From Plasmopara viticola (lineage: Eukaryota; Oomycota; Peronosporomycetes; Peronosporales; Peronosporaceae): a stretch of DNA of 33,966 nucleotides. The position numbers were made by a program, and so were the translations under genes. The stretch covers positions 1 through 33,966 of the forward strand of contig MBPM02000291.1 of the NCBI GenBank assembly GCA_001695595.3, read 5' to 3'. Positions 1 to 11,200 of the stretch are shown piece after piece. Each line of letters begins with the position of its first letter. The first letter of the stretch is position 1. A model generated the notes under the pieces. The model ran no database searches. It saw only the letters and a list, made by a program, of their open reading frames with translations, and was not told the DNA's origin.

Positions 1-3000
1 GGTGTGTTTTATCTTTCCAGGAGATTGCTTGAGTACAAGTTTTTACACTGAACAAGTTTTCACTTTAGTAACAAGTTCGTTCAAGTACAAGTTTTGCCCT
101 TATGTACAAACTTTGAAACGAAAACAAATTTTTGGATTTTTGTTGAATTTTATTTATTAAAAAGAGATTTCGATAAAAGACTTCTTCTGATTGTGGTATT
201 TTCCGATAAGGTACGATTTCCAAAAAAGTTTTTGCACACGATATATGGTGAAGAATGGGTGGATTCATCTTTCCAGGGATTCGCTTGAGTACAAGTTTTT
301 ACACTAGAGAAATATTCACTTTAGTAACAAATTCTATCAAGCACATTTTTGCCCTATAGTACAAACATTGAATCGAGTACTTTTCCTTTAAACAATGTAT
401 GACTTTTCTCGGTAAAAAGAGATTTCGAAAAGAGAGTTCTACTTATTGTGATATATTCCGATTAGGTACGAATTCCATAAGAGTTTTTGCCCACGTTTTT
501 GGGTAAAGGAGGGCTTTTTCAAAAGTTTTGAATTTTGGTGGATTAATCTGTCCAGGAGTTTCACTTGAGTACAAGTTTTTACACTGAAAAAGTTTCACTA
601 TAGTAACAAGTTTATTTAAGTACAACTTTTGCCCTATAGTACAAACTTGAAACGAGTACAATTTTTTTAGATTATTGTATAATTTTATTAAGTAAGAAGA
701 GATTTCGATAGAACAATTTTTCTTATTGTGATTTTCCCGATGAGGTACGCTTTCCAAAAGAGTTTCTGCCTACGATATATGGTAAAGGAGGGTTTTTTAG
801 AAGTTATAATTTTTGGTGGATTTATCTTTCCAAGAGGTTTGCTTGAGTACAAGTACTTACACTAAACAAGTTTTACTTTAGTAACAAGTTCATTTAGGTA
901 CAAGTTTTGCCCTTTAGTACAAACTTTGTAACGAAAACAAATTTTTGGATTTTTGTTGGATTTTATTTAGTAAAAAGAGATTTGGATGGAAGACTTCTTC
1001 TTATTGTGATATTTTCCGATAAGGTACGATTTCCAAAAGAGTTTTTGCCCACGATATATGGTAAAGGAGGGCAATTATAAATGTTTGGTTTTTTGGTGTG
1101 TTTTATCTTTCCAGGAGTTTCGCTTGAGTACAAGTTGTTACACTGAACAAGTTTTCACTTTAGTAACAAGTTCTATTAAGTACAATTTTTGCCCTATAGT
1201 ACAAACTTTGAAACGAATACAATCTTTCTGGATTATTGTATGATTTTATTTAGTAAAAAGAGATTTCGATAGAAGGATTCTTCTCCCTGTGATATTTTCT
1301 GATTAGGTACGATTTTCAAAAGAGTTTTTGCCCACGATATATGGCAAAGGAGGGCTTTTTCAAAAGTTTTGAATTTTGGTGGATTTACCTTTTCAAAAGG
1401 TTTGCTTGAGTACAAGTACTTACACTAAACAAGTTTCACTTTAGTAACAAGTTCTATTAAGTACAATTTTGGCCCTATAGTACAAACTTCGGAACAAGTA
1501 CAATTTTTTTGGATTACTGTATGATTTTTTTTGGTAAAAAGAGAATTCGACTTATTGTAATGTTTCCGATTAGGTACGATTTCCAAAGGAGTTTTTGCCC
1601 ACGATATATGGTAAAGGAGGGCATTTATAAATGCTTTGATTTTGGGTGTGTTTTATCTTTCCAGGAGATTTGCTTGAGTACCAGTTTTTACACTAAACAA
1701 GTTTTCACTTTAGTACGAGTTCATTTAAGTACCATTTTTGCCCTTTAGTACAAACTTTGAAACAAGTACAAATTTTTTGGATTATTGTATGCTTTTATTT
1801 AGTAAAAAGAGATTTCGATAAAAGACTTCTTCTGATTGTGGTATTTTCCGATAAGGTACGATTTCCAAAAGAGTTTCTGCACACGATATATGGTGAAGGA
1901 TGGGTTTTTCAAAAACTTTGATTTTTGGTGGATTCATCTTTCCAGGGGATTCGCTTGAGTACGAGTTTTTACACAAGACAAATATTCACTTAAGTAACAA
2001 ATTCTATCAAGCACATTTTTGCCCTATAGTACAAACATTGAATCGAGTACTTTTCCTTTAAACAATGTATGACTTTTCTCGGTATAAAGAGATTTCGAAA
2101 AGAGAGTTCTACTTATTGTGATATATTCCGATTAGGTACGAATTCCATAAGAGTTTTTGCCCACGATTTAGGGTAAAGGAGGGCTTTTTCAAAAGTTTTG
2201 ATTTTTGGTGGATTACACTGTCCAGGAGGTCCACTTGAGTACAAGTTTTTACACTGAAAAAGTTTTCACTATAGTAACAAGTTTATTTAAGTACAACTTT
2301 TGCCCTATAGTACAAACTTGAAACGAGTACAAATTTTTTAGATTATTGTATAATTTTATTTAGTAAAAAGAGATTTCGATAGAACAATTTTTCTGATTGT
2401 GATATTTCCGATAAGTTACGCTTTCCAAAAGAGTTTCTGCCTACGATATATGATAAAGGAGGGTTTTTGCAGAAGTTTTAATTTTTGGTGGATTTATCTT
2501 TCCAAGAGGTTTGCTTAAGTACAAGTACTTACACTAAACAAGTTTCACTTTAGTAACAAGTTCATTCAAGTACAAGTTTTGCCCTTTAGTACAAACTTTG
2601 AAACGAAAACAAATTTTTGGATTTTTGTTGGATTTTATTTAGTAAAAAGAGATTTGGATTGATATTTTCCGATAAGGTACGATTTCCAAAAGAGTTTTTG
2701 CCCACGATTTATGGTAAAGGAGGGCAATTATAAATGATTTGATTTTTGGTGGATTTATCTTTCCAGGAGATTCGTTTAAGTACAAGTACTTACACTAAAC
2801 AAGTTTCACTTAAGTAACAAGTTCTATTAAGTACAATTTTTGCCCTATAGTACAAACTTCGGAACAAGTACAATTTTTCTGGATTATTGTATGATTTTAT
2901 TTGGTAAAAAGAGAATTCGACTTATTTTAATGTTTCCGATTAGGTACAATTTCCAAAAGTGTTTTTGCCCACGATATATGGTAAAGGAGGGCATATATAA

Positions 3001-4480
3001 AAGTTTTGATTTTTGGTGTGTTTTATCTTTCCAGAAGATTCGCTTGAGTACCAGTTGTTACACTAAACAAGTTTTCACTTAAGTGACTAATTCATTTAAG
3101 TACAATTTTTGCCCTTTAGTACAAACTTTGAAACGAGTAAAAATCTTTGGATTGTTGTATGATTTTATCTAGTAAAAAGAGATTTCGATAAAAGACTTCT
3201 TCTTATTGTGAAATATTCCGATAAGGTACGATTTCCAAAAAAGTTTCTGCACACGATATATGGTGAAGAATGGGTTTTTCAAAAACTTTGATTTTTGGTG
3301 GATTCATCTTTCCAGGGGATTCGCTTGAGTACGAATTTTTACACAAGACAAATATTCACTTAAGTAACAAATTCTATCAAGCACATTTTTGCCCTATAGT
3401 ACAAACATTGAATCGAGTACTTTTCCTTTAAACAATGTATGACTTTTCTCGGTAAATAGAGATTTCGAAAAGAGAGTTCTACTTATTGTGATATATTCCG
3501 ATTAGGTACGAATTCCATAAGAGTTTTTGCCCACGATTTAGGGTAAAGGAGGGCTTTTTCAAAAGTTTTGAATTTTGGTGGATTAATCTGTCCAGGAGGT
3601 TCACTTGAGTACAAGTTTTTACACTAAACAAGTTTCACTTTAGTAACAAGTTCATTCAAGTACAAGTTTTGCCCTTATGTACAAACTTGAAACGAAAACA
3701 AATTTTTAGATTTTTGTTGGATTTTATTTGATAAAAAGAGATTTCGATAAAAGACTTCTTCTTTTGTGATACTTTCCGATAAGGTACGATTTCCAAAAGA
3801 GTTTCTGCCCACGATATATGGTAAAGGAGGGCAATAATAAATGTTTTGATTTTTGGTGTGTTTTATCTTTCCAGGAGATTCGCTTGAGTACAAGTTGTTA
3901 CCTTGAACAAGTTTTCACTTTAGTAACAAGTTCTATTAAGAACAATTTTTGCCCTATAGTACAAACTTTGAAACGAATACAATCTTTCTGGATTATTGTA
4001 TGATTTTATTTAGTAAAAAGAGATTTCGGTAAAAAGAATTCTTCTTCCTGATATATTTTCTGATTAGGTACGATTTTCAAAAGAGTTTTTGCCCACGATA
4101 AGGCAAAGAAGGGCTTTTTCAAAAGTTTTTAATCTTGGTGGATTTACCTTTTCAAAAGGTTTGCTTGAGTACAAGTACTTACACTAAACAAGTTTCACTT
4201 TAGTAACAAGTTTCACTTTGGTAACAAGTTTTATTAAGTACAATTTTGGCCCTATAGTACAAACTTCGGAACAAGTACAAATTTTTTGGATTATTGTATG
4301 ATTTTATTTGGTAAGAAGAGAATTCGACTTTTTTGGATGTTTCCGATTAGGTACGATTTCCAAAAGAGTTTTTGCCCACAATATATGGTAAAGGAGGGCA
4401 TTTATAAAGGTTTTAATTTTGGGTGTGTTTTATCTTTCCAGGAAATTCGCTTGAGGACAAATTTTCTAACTGATAAACTA
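1..4480. repeat. SatA: tandem array of ~276-bp monomers with higher-order structure
   Basis: About 17 head-to-tail monomers are visible. Using the CTTGAGTACAAG box as a phase marker, they start near 27, 283, 562, 838, 1121, 1401, 1669, 1950, 2229, 2510, 2771, 3039, 3319, 3598, 3879, 4159 and 4445. Spacing is 256-286 bp. Each monomer has a block of roughly 110 bp made of about six diverged 18-bp units (AGTACAAGTTTTGCCCTT type). This is followed by a longer non-repeated block containing GAGATTTCGATA, GGTACGATTTCC and GGTAAAGGAGGGC. Variant monomers recur in order: the type with AACAATGTATGACTTTTC lies at 391, 2061 and 3431. That gives higher-order periods of 1,670 bp (6 monomers) and 1,370 bp (5 monomers). 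The array is cut by the window start. Short ORFs inside it are not conserved between monomers and are not called. Confidence 0.95.
4192..4227. repeat. Exact-length 18-bp duplication inside a SatA monomer
   Basis: Two adjacent 18-bp copies (4192-4209 and 4210-4227) read GTTTCACTTTAGTAACAA and GTTTCACTTTGGTAACAA, differing at one base. The other SatA monomers have a single copy here. The duplicated length equals the small repeat unit seen throughout SatA and SatC, so the 18-bp unit seems still to behave as an independent tandem unit. Confidence 0.85.
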
Positions 4481-6400
4481 TTCGCTTAAGCTAAAAAATT
4501 GTATTAAGTACACTTTTTCGCTTAATCACAATTTTTCCTAGAGTACACACAATGAAAAAAATGTTTTATTTTAACAATGTATGAATTTTCTAGGTAAAGA
4601 GAGATTGTTCATGAAATAAACACACGATTATCAAGAAGGTGTTTTGCTCAAAATATATGCTAAGGTAAACTGTTTTCAAAAAATTAACTTTTGATGTGGT
4701 TTCCAAAAGAAAAAAAATACTCTGAAACAAATTCTCACTCGAGTACAATTTTTGTTTAGTACAATTTTTTTGCTCAAGTACGATTTTTTTCTCAAGTACG
4801 ATAGTTAAAACGAGATTTTTTTCTTGAACAATGTATGACTTTTCTCGGTAAAAAGAGATTTCGATAAACAATTCTTCTTATTGGGAATTTTTCCGATCGC
4901 GTACGATTTTCAATATAGTTTTTTCTCACGGTATATAGGAAGCGAGGATATTTAAAAAAATATCATTTTGGTGTTTTATTTCTCCAGAAGATTTGCTTGA
5001 GATTTTTTTTTTCGCTTAACCAAATTTCCACACAGTAGAATTTTGTCTAAGTACAATTTTTGCTTAAGTACGATTCAGCCTCAAGTTCGAAATTTGAACG
5101 AGTCCTTTTTTTAAAGCAATATATGATTTTTCTTGGTCTTAAGATATTTTTGATTAAGAGAATTATTCTTATTGCGATATTATCCGATTAAATACGGTTT
5201 CCAAATAAATTCTTGCTCACGATATACAGAAAGGGAGGATATTGTAAGTAAAAAAATGTTTTCTATTCTAACATATCTTTCCAGGAGATTCGCTTGAGAG
5301 CACATTTTTACACTTTTTAACAATGTATGATTTTTCTCGGTAGAAAGAGAATTCTATATTATAAAACTCTCTTATTGTGATATTTTTCGATAAAGTAATA
5401 GTTTGTATTTTTTTGTAAGAAATATATGTTTAAGAAGAATATATTTAAAGCTTTTCGAAATGTATGATAACTTTTAAAGAGAGATATTCATTTATTGTTT
5501 TTTTTATTGTATATTTTTTCAATTAAGTACGATTTTTAAAAATTGATAAATTTTCAGAATCAAGAGATTTCAATATGAACAAAATTTTTCTCTCAAACAA
5601 ATTTCCGCTTGTGGTTTTTTTTACGAAGAAGAATTTTCATAAAAGTGCGGTTTTTTTACCAAGTTTTGAAAGCGCAACGATTACTTTCAGATGAACAACG
5701 TATTGTAATTCTCAGTAAAGAGAAATCTCGTAGTTTTTTTTTCTTATTGTGATATTTATCGATGGAGTATGATCCTTTTATATTTTTTTGCAAACAATAT
5801 GTATTAAAGAAGGACATTTTTATGGCTTTTTGCAAATTATAATTTTTTTTTTATTTTTTTTTTATTAAGATAATTTGCGATTGGATACAATTTTTAATTT
5901 TCTTTTCTGTGCTCACAATACGAGTTGAAGAATTTTTTCTGTTTTGTTTTATTTTACAAATATTATCTTCTCTGGAAATTTGCAAATTTTTTATAGAATT
6001 TTTTTTTTCTCAAGTACGATATTTCATTTTCTGAAAACTTCAGATAATACTTTATATTAAAAAATAGATAAATATCGGTAATCAGAAAGTTCTATTAGGG
6101 AAATGTTCTTATTGTGATTTTTACAATAGATATTTTTGAAAAAAAATTTCAGAAAAAAATTTTTTTAAAAAAGTATACCTACAAAAATTTTGCAATATAT
6201 AATATTTTCCGACAAAGAGAGATATTAAACACCTCTTCTTTTAGTGTGAAATTTTCCGATTAAGAACGATTTATATTATACGATTTTTTTAATCAAATTT
6301 AGTAAATAAATATTACGACCCAAAAGTCAGAAATTGGGTGAATAAATCTTCACAAGGAAATTATTTAAAATAATAATATTTTTTTTTAAAAAATAATATT
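4481..6400. repeat. Degenerate SatA edge
   Basis: SatA motifs persist but become progressively mutated and lose register. Examples are CTCGAGTACAATTTTTG near 4738, CTCAAGTACGATTTTTT near 4774 and 4791, ATGTATGACTTTTCTCGGTA near 4831, CCAGAAGATTTGCTTGAG near 4984, and CCAGGAGATTCGCTTGAG near 5281. A faint trace (GGGTGAATAAATCTTCACAAGG) remains near 6334. Homopolymer T and A runs increase towards the right. No gene is visible. This is the usual picture at the edge of a satellite array, where homogenisation is weak. Confidence 0.8.
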
Positions 6401-7962
6401 ACTTGTCAGTAAGGAAAAATTTGAAGAGGAAAGTTTACTTGATTTTAGAAAAATCTGCTCAGCACGTATATGTTTCTTAAGTTATTTGCAGAATTTATTC
6501 GGACCCAAAGTATACTCAAAACTTTAAAAGAAATAAACTAGTTCCTTCAGAGCAATGTAAAGTATTGCTCAAAATTAAAAATCTCATTAAGCTGTGATTT
6601 TTTTGATAATGAAGACGACAAATGCTCTGCTTAACGATAAGACATAAATGTTATAATTCAATCAGACATATTAAGGTTTTGGCTTATTAGAAGGAAATTG
6701 TCAATGAAGCGATAAAAATTCATGGTAATACTTCCCATATATCGTTTGGAAGATTTGAAAATATATTTAAGTTTTCAGCTAATATGTCTTGAAAATTTTG
6801 CATGACATAAAATTCATACTTGGCAGTGCTATCTTAAAAACGATGATAAAACCTAATTAAGAGACAAAGCTGAGTCCATTGACCAAACACACTTCTGAAC
6901 AAGTACGAGGTTAGTGACAACGTCAAAGTTGGCCTTCTAAAAACTTCTTTGTAGCACATGAATTTTAACGCTTAATAAATCGATTGTAAGAACTTTACGA
7001 TTTTGGTGGTGTCGAGTAAAATCCATCATACTTTGTAATCAGCCAGTGTAATATTGGCAAGAGATCTAATGGGAATTTCGAAGTGAGCTCTTGATAAAAG
7101 ATATTACAATAAAATTAGATCTTCACAGCGTCCTGAACCCTATAATAAATAAATCTATCCAAACCAAATAGAACGAACTGCCAACCTTAAAAACTTCACT
7201 CCATGCACAATGCGATTCTTCGCCCATTCTGACTTTGCCACTTTTAAACTTTCATCAACTGATAACACCACAAAGCTTTTCTCGTCAGCATCAGCAGTAC
7301 GCATAACCAATCATTTTTAAATAAAAGATTTACAGTGGATGCTTATTGAATTTTTTTTGAAATAAGGGACATTTTGGCTAAACTCCAAAAAAACGAGTCT
7401 ATGGAACGATCTCGATTTAGTAATATTTTTTTTTTTTAGATTTTAGACGGTTCATTTTTAATTTATACATTACTCCCCGTGGTAGAGCATTTGTCTGTGT
7501 TTAAAATTTAAATATGTCATTTATGATACCTTTTCTGAGGCTTGACCTCAGATCGATCGATTACTTATATTAGCTTGCGTTTTAATGCGCTCCAAGATCT
7601 GGTTTTCCTTCACAGCTAAAATAAGACGGTTAAGGTAGTTGTAATGCAATCGACAATAAAAGCTAATAATAAACCCACTAGTCGAATCAAGAACTTTTTA
7701 GGCAGCTCTTAAATTCGAAATCTAAGAGTTTTCCGATACATCAATTTGCTTGGCCTAACCAGCAAAAGCTTTGTACAATTGCTGTCTAATTCCACAAACT
7801 AGAATTCTTAAAGTTTTGATCTAAGTGATTTTTATCAATTGCTTATGTGTCTCATGCCACAAACAATGTTCCTTAGAGGCCTTACCGATAACTGAGCGTA
7901 ATTGTTTTTTTCTAAGATGATAAAGTGACTTTGAGCGCTGAGGAGGAGTAAGAGTTAAAGCA
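6401..7962. other. Non-satellite AT-rich spacer, no supported gene
   Basis: This stretch does not repeat the SatA, SatB or SatD patterns and is less homopolymer-rich than its left flank. The longest stop-free stretch I noticed is on the minus strand at 7155-7310, 51 sense codons after a stop. It is too short and isolated to call a gene. A tRNA-like string near 7479-7495 lacks the rest of a tRNA. The region may contain remnants of old insertions, but none can be named. The copia element inserted at its right end. Confidence 0.6.
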
Positions 7963-7967
7963 AACAA
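7963..7967. repeat. Left target-site duplication (AACAA)
   Basis: AACAA lies immediately before the 5' LTR and is repeated exactly at 12604-12608 after the 3' LTR. Five base pairs is the usual Ty1/copia duplication length. The outer dinucleotides TG...CA of the LTRs abut both copies. Confidence 0.93.
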
Positions 7968-8245
7968 TGTTGTCGAAGATGCTGGTGATGATACGCCTCG
8001 ACCAGCGACTACATATCAGTAAGTATTGGTATCTGCAATCAGTTGATGACTGACTGGGGCGGGTTCAAGATGGGCAAATGATCGGTTTCGGGATGGGAAG
8101 ATGATTGCGCCCGGATGGTGAGTTGTTCTGATTGGCTTAGATAAATCATTGGCTTAGAGGTAGCATGTAGTTGTGAACTAAGGACCTTTTTAAATATATT
8201 CACTTTGCATTTTGCCAACTAGTGCTCACTTCGACCTTTTCAACA
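7968..8245 (+). repeat. 5' LTR, 278 bp
   Basis: It begins TGTTG and ends CAACA, a 5-bp terminal inverted repeat, and matches the 3' LTR over its full length by eye. Its first 55 bp correspond to the last codons and stop of the ORF, which in the 3' copy are actually translated. The predicted transcription start near 8202 would make U3 about 234 bp and the R-U5 part about 44 bp. Confidence 0.97.
8189..8216 (+). promoter_or_regulatory. LTR core promoter: TATA-like run, oomycete-type Inr and FPR
   Basis: An AT-rich TTTAAATATATT (8189-8200) runs into TTCACTTT (8199-8206), which fits the initiator consensus YTCANTYY. One base later, CATTTTGCC (8208-8216) fits the oomycete flanking promoter region CAWTTTNYY. 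The A at 8202 is the likely transcription start. This Inr plus FPR pair is the established oomycete core promoter arrangement. The match is read by eye and the start site is inferred. The same sequence occurs in the 3' LTR at 12547-12574. Confidence 0.72.
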
Positions 8246-8257
8246 GGTTATGAGCCC
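8246..8257 (+). other. Primer-binding site for an initiator tRNA-Met fragment
   Basis: GGTTATGAGCCC directly follows the LTR. Its complement, GGGCTCATAACC, is the anticodon arm of initiator tRNA-Met (anticodon CAU), not the tRNA 3' end. Drosophila copia and yeast Ty5 are known to prime from a half-tRNA cut in the anticodon loop, with similar binding sites. The complement of the anticodon supplies the ATG that opens the long ORF at 8250. Confidence 0.8.
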
Positions 8258-11200
8258 AAGCCCCGCCGACTCTGCCTCCCCCTTCTCTGACTCTGCCTTC
8301 GCCACCATGGACGCGTCTATGCCAAGTCGAATCAACAAGTTCGACGGCACCAACTTTCACACCTGGAAGTTCAAGATGCAGATGGTGCTGGAGGAGAGGG
8401 ACCTGTGGGAAGTCGCAAGTGGTGAGATCAAGCTGGAGCACTGCACGAATGCGATGGATCAGTCGACTTACAAGAGGAAGTCTCGGAAAGCGCTAGCGAT
8501 AATCTGTCTTGCGATGGAAGACTCGCAACTGCCACTGGTCCGGTCGTCAAGTGGTGCGCATGATGCATGGTCGCGACTGGAAGGACACTTTGAGAAGAGG
8601 AGCCTCGCAAACAAGCTCTTTCTTCGTCGACGGTTTTTCACTACAATGATGGAAGAAGGTGATGATGTTCTGGAACACATCAACAAGCTCAAGACGCTAG
8701 CGGAGCAGCTCGATGCTGTAGGTGCCCCGGTGAGCGAGGACGACTTGGTTATCACGCTTCTTGGGAGTCTTAATGACTCGTACCAGTTTCTCATTACTGC
8801 ATTGGAATCTCGTGCAGACACTTTGACCTGGGAGCTGGTGACGTCTCGACTTCTCCATGAGGATATGAAGCGCAAGGAGCAGGGCGGCGATGGAGCTGCG
8901 TCTGGCCAAGCGTTCATGATGAAGGATGCGAAGCGCAAAGGACGACCGGTGAAGAAGACTGGTGCGTGCCATAATTGCGGCAAACAAGGACACTGGATCG
9001 CAGAATGCCCCTCGCGAGTCCAGAATGATGCTGAGCGATATCGATCGCAGCGGGCAAACGTCGCCCAGATTGAAGATTCTGGTGACTATCTTTTCTCGGT
9101 TGGCGGTAGCAGTGGCTCTGTCAAGCCGAATGACGTCTGGCTGGTCGATTCGGGGGCGACTCAGCATATGACAAGTTCCAAGAAGTTCATGAGGAGCTAC
9201 AAGACTTTTCCCCCTATCGACGTACATCTGGCAGACGACGGCGTCGTACAAGCTATTGGCAGCGGTGACATTGTGATGGCTATGATGACGTCGCACGGAA
9301 TTAAGAAGGGTGTGTTGACAAATGTGTGGCACATCCCCAAGTTGTCGAGAAATTTGTTTTCAGTTGGTCGCTTTACCAAGGACGTCGGGCCTGTTGTTTT
9401 CGACAAGGAGGGATGCTTTGCCGAAACAAAAGGTGTCAAGTGGAAAATCGGTGCGCGCGAAGGAAAAGGATTATTTCGGCTGCACATGACTCCGGTTGCT
9501 CGTGAAGAAGCAAATACGGTCAAGACTTTGACAAGCAACGAGGACACTTCATATTTGTGGCATCTTCGACTTGGTCATATTGGTCACGACGGGCTGAACG
9601 CAATCGTGAGGAAGAATCTCGCCACTGGAATCGACATTACGTCTGTGAACAAGTGGGAGATTTGTGATGGCTGTGCACTGGGTAAGCAGACTCGTTTACG
9701 GTTCCAATCGATGTCGACGGATCGAGCGAAGGAGCTTTTGGAGGTTATACACAGCGATGTGTGCGGTCCCATGAAGTCTCCAACGTTTAGTGGCAAGCGC
9801 TACTTCGTGACGTTCATCGACGACAAGTCAAGATATTGCGTCGTCTATCTGATCAAGAGCAAGTCAGAAGTCGTGGACAAGTTCGCCAATTTTGTGGCAT
9901 TCGCAGAAAAGCAGACCGGCAAACGCGTAAAATCTCTTCGCAGTGACAACGGTGGCGAGTATGCATCCACGAAAATGGCCAAGTTTTGCTCGGATAATGG
10001 AATTGTGCTCAAGTATACGCCGCCGTACACACCGCAGCTTAACGGAGTTGCGGAGCGTATGAATCGGACGCTTGTGGAATGCGCAAGGTGCATGTTGGAG
10101 CACGCGGGTCTCGCCAAACACTACTGGGGAGAAGCAGTTATGACAGCAATGTTTCTTCGAAATCGGTGTCCATCGCGTGCTATCGAGCACCAGACGTCGC
10201 CTTTCGAGCTTTGGACAGCCAAGAAACCACTATTAGCCAACTTGAAAGTGTTTGGTTGCCACGCGTTCGTGCATGTTCCGAAGGAAAAGCGCTCGAAACT
10301 GGATGCGAAAGCAATATTGTGTCGATTTTTGGGCTACTCGGAGCACCAAAAGACGTATCGCTTTGAAGAATTGTCGACTGGTCGAATCGTTATGAGTCGT
10401 GATGCTCAGTTCAAGGAAGACACTTTCGACAGTGAAAGAACGGCTGTCGAAAATAAAAGCACTATTGTCGAGATTCATGATGAGGATGAAGGAATATCGA
10501 CGGACGACGAAAACGAGTTTGAGCAAGAGCAGGATGAGACACACGACGCAAGTACGGACTTTGAACTGGGAAGCAAGCGGCACCCTCGTACTCAATCTTT
10601 GGAAAAGATGACTGAAGTTCCGCAGCCCAAGCGTCATGTGCCGAAATACCAACGCTCGACACTCGAAGAAATGTCGGCTCTGGCTACAATTCGCGAAGAG
10701 GGCTACGAAGCCGCCCACGTCGTGTATTCAGTGGGAGAATTGCCGACAACGTTTAAGTCGGCGATGGAATCCAGTGACGCGGGCCAATGGAAAGCTGCAT
10801 GCGACTCGGAGCTAGAGTCACTCCACAAGAACAAGACTTGGGATGTTGTTCCTCTGCCTAAAGGACGCAAAGCGATCGGCTGCAGATGGGTGTTTCGAGT
10901 CAAGGAAAACCAAGATGGGATTATCGAGCGGTTCAAGGCGCGACTCGTTGCCAAGGGATTTTCACAAAAGTTTGGAGTTGATTATGAGGATACATTTGCG
11001 CCGCTGGCGAAGTTTACTTCAATTCGCATCGCGTTGAGTATGGCTGCCAAGTACGGTTTGACGCTACATCAGATGGACGTGAAGACTGCTTTCTTAAACG
11101 GAGTTCTGGATGAAGAAATTTATATGCAGCAGCCTGAAGGATATGTGAGCGAAAACAAACAAGATCATGTATGTAAGCTGAAGCGTTCGTTGTACGGTCT

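Noticed and set aside
94..4489. Many 60-104 codon ORFs in SatA on both strands
   Set aside because: They are translations of the satellite in various frames, with frames and ends that change from monomer to monomer.
7479..7495. tRNA-like string GTGGTAGAGCATTTG resembling a D-arm or A box
   Set aside because: No matching acceptor stem, anticodon arm or GGTTCRA B box follows, so it is neither a tRNA nor a supportable SINE.
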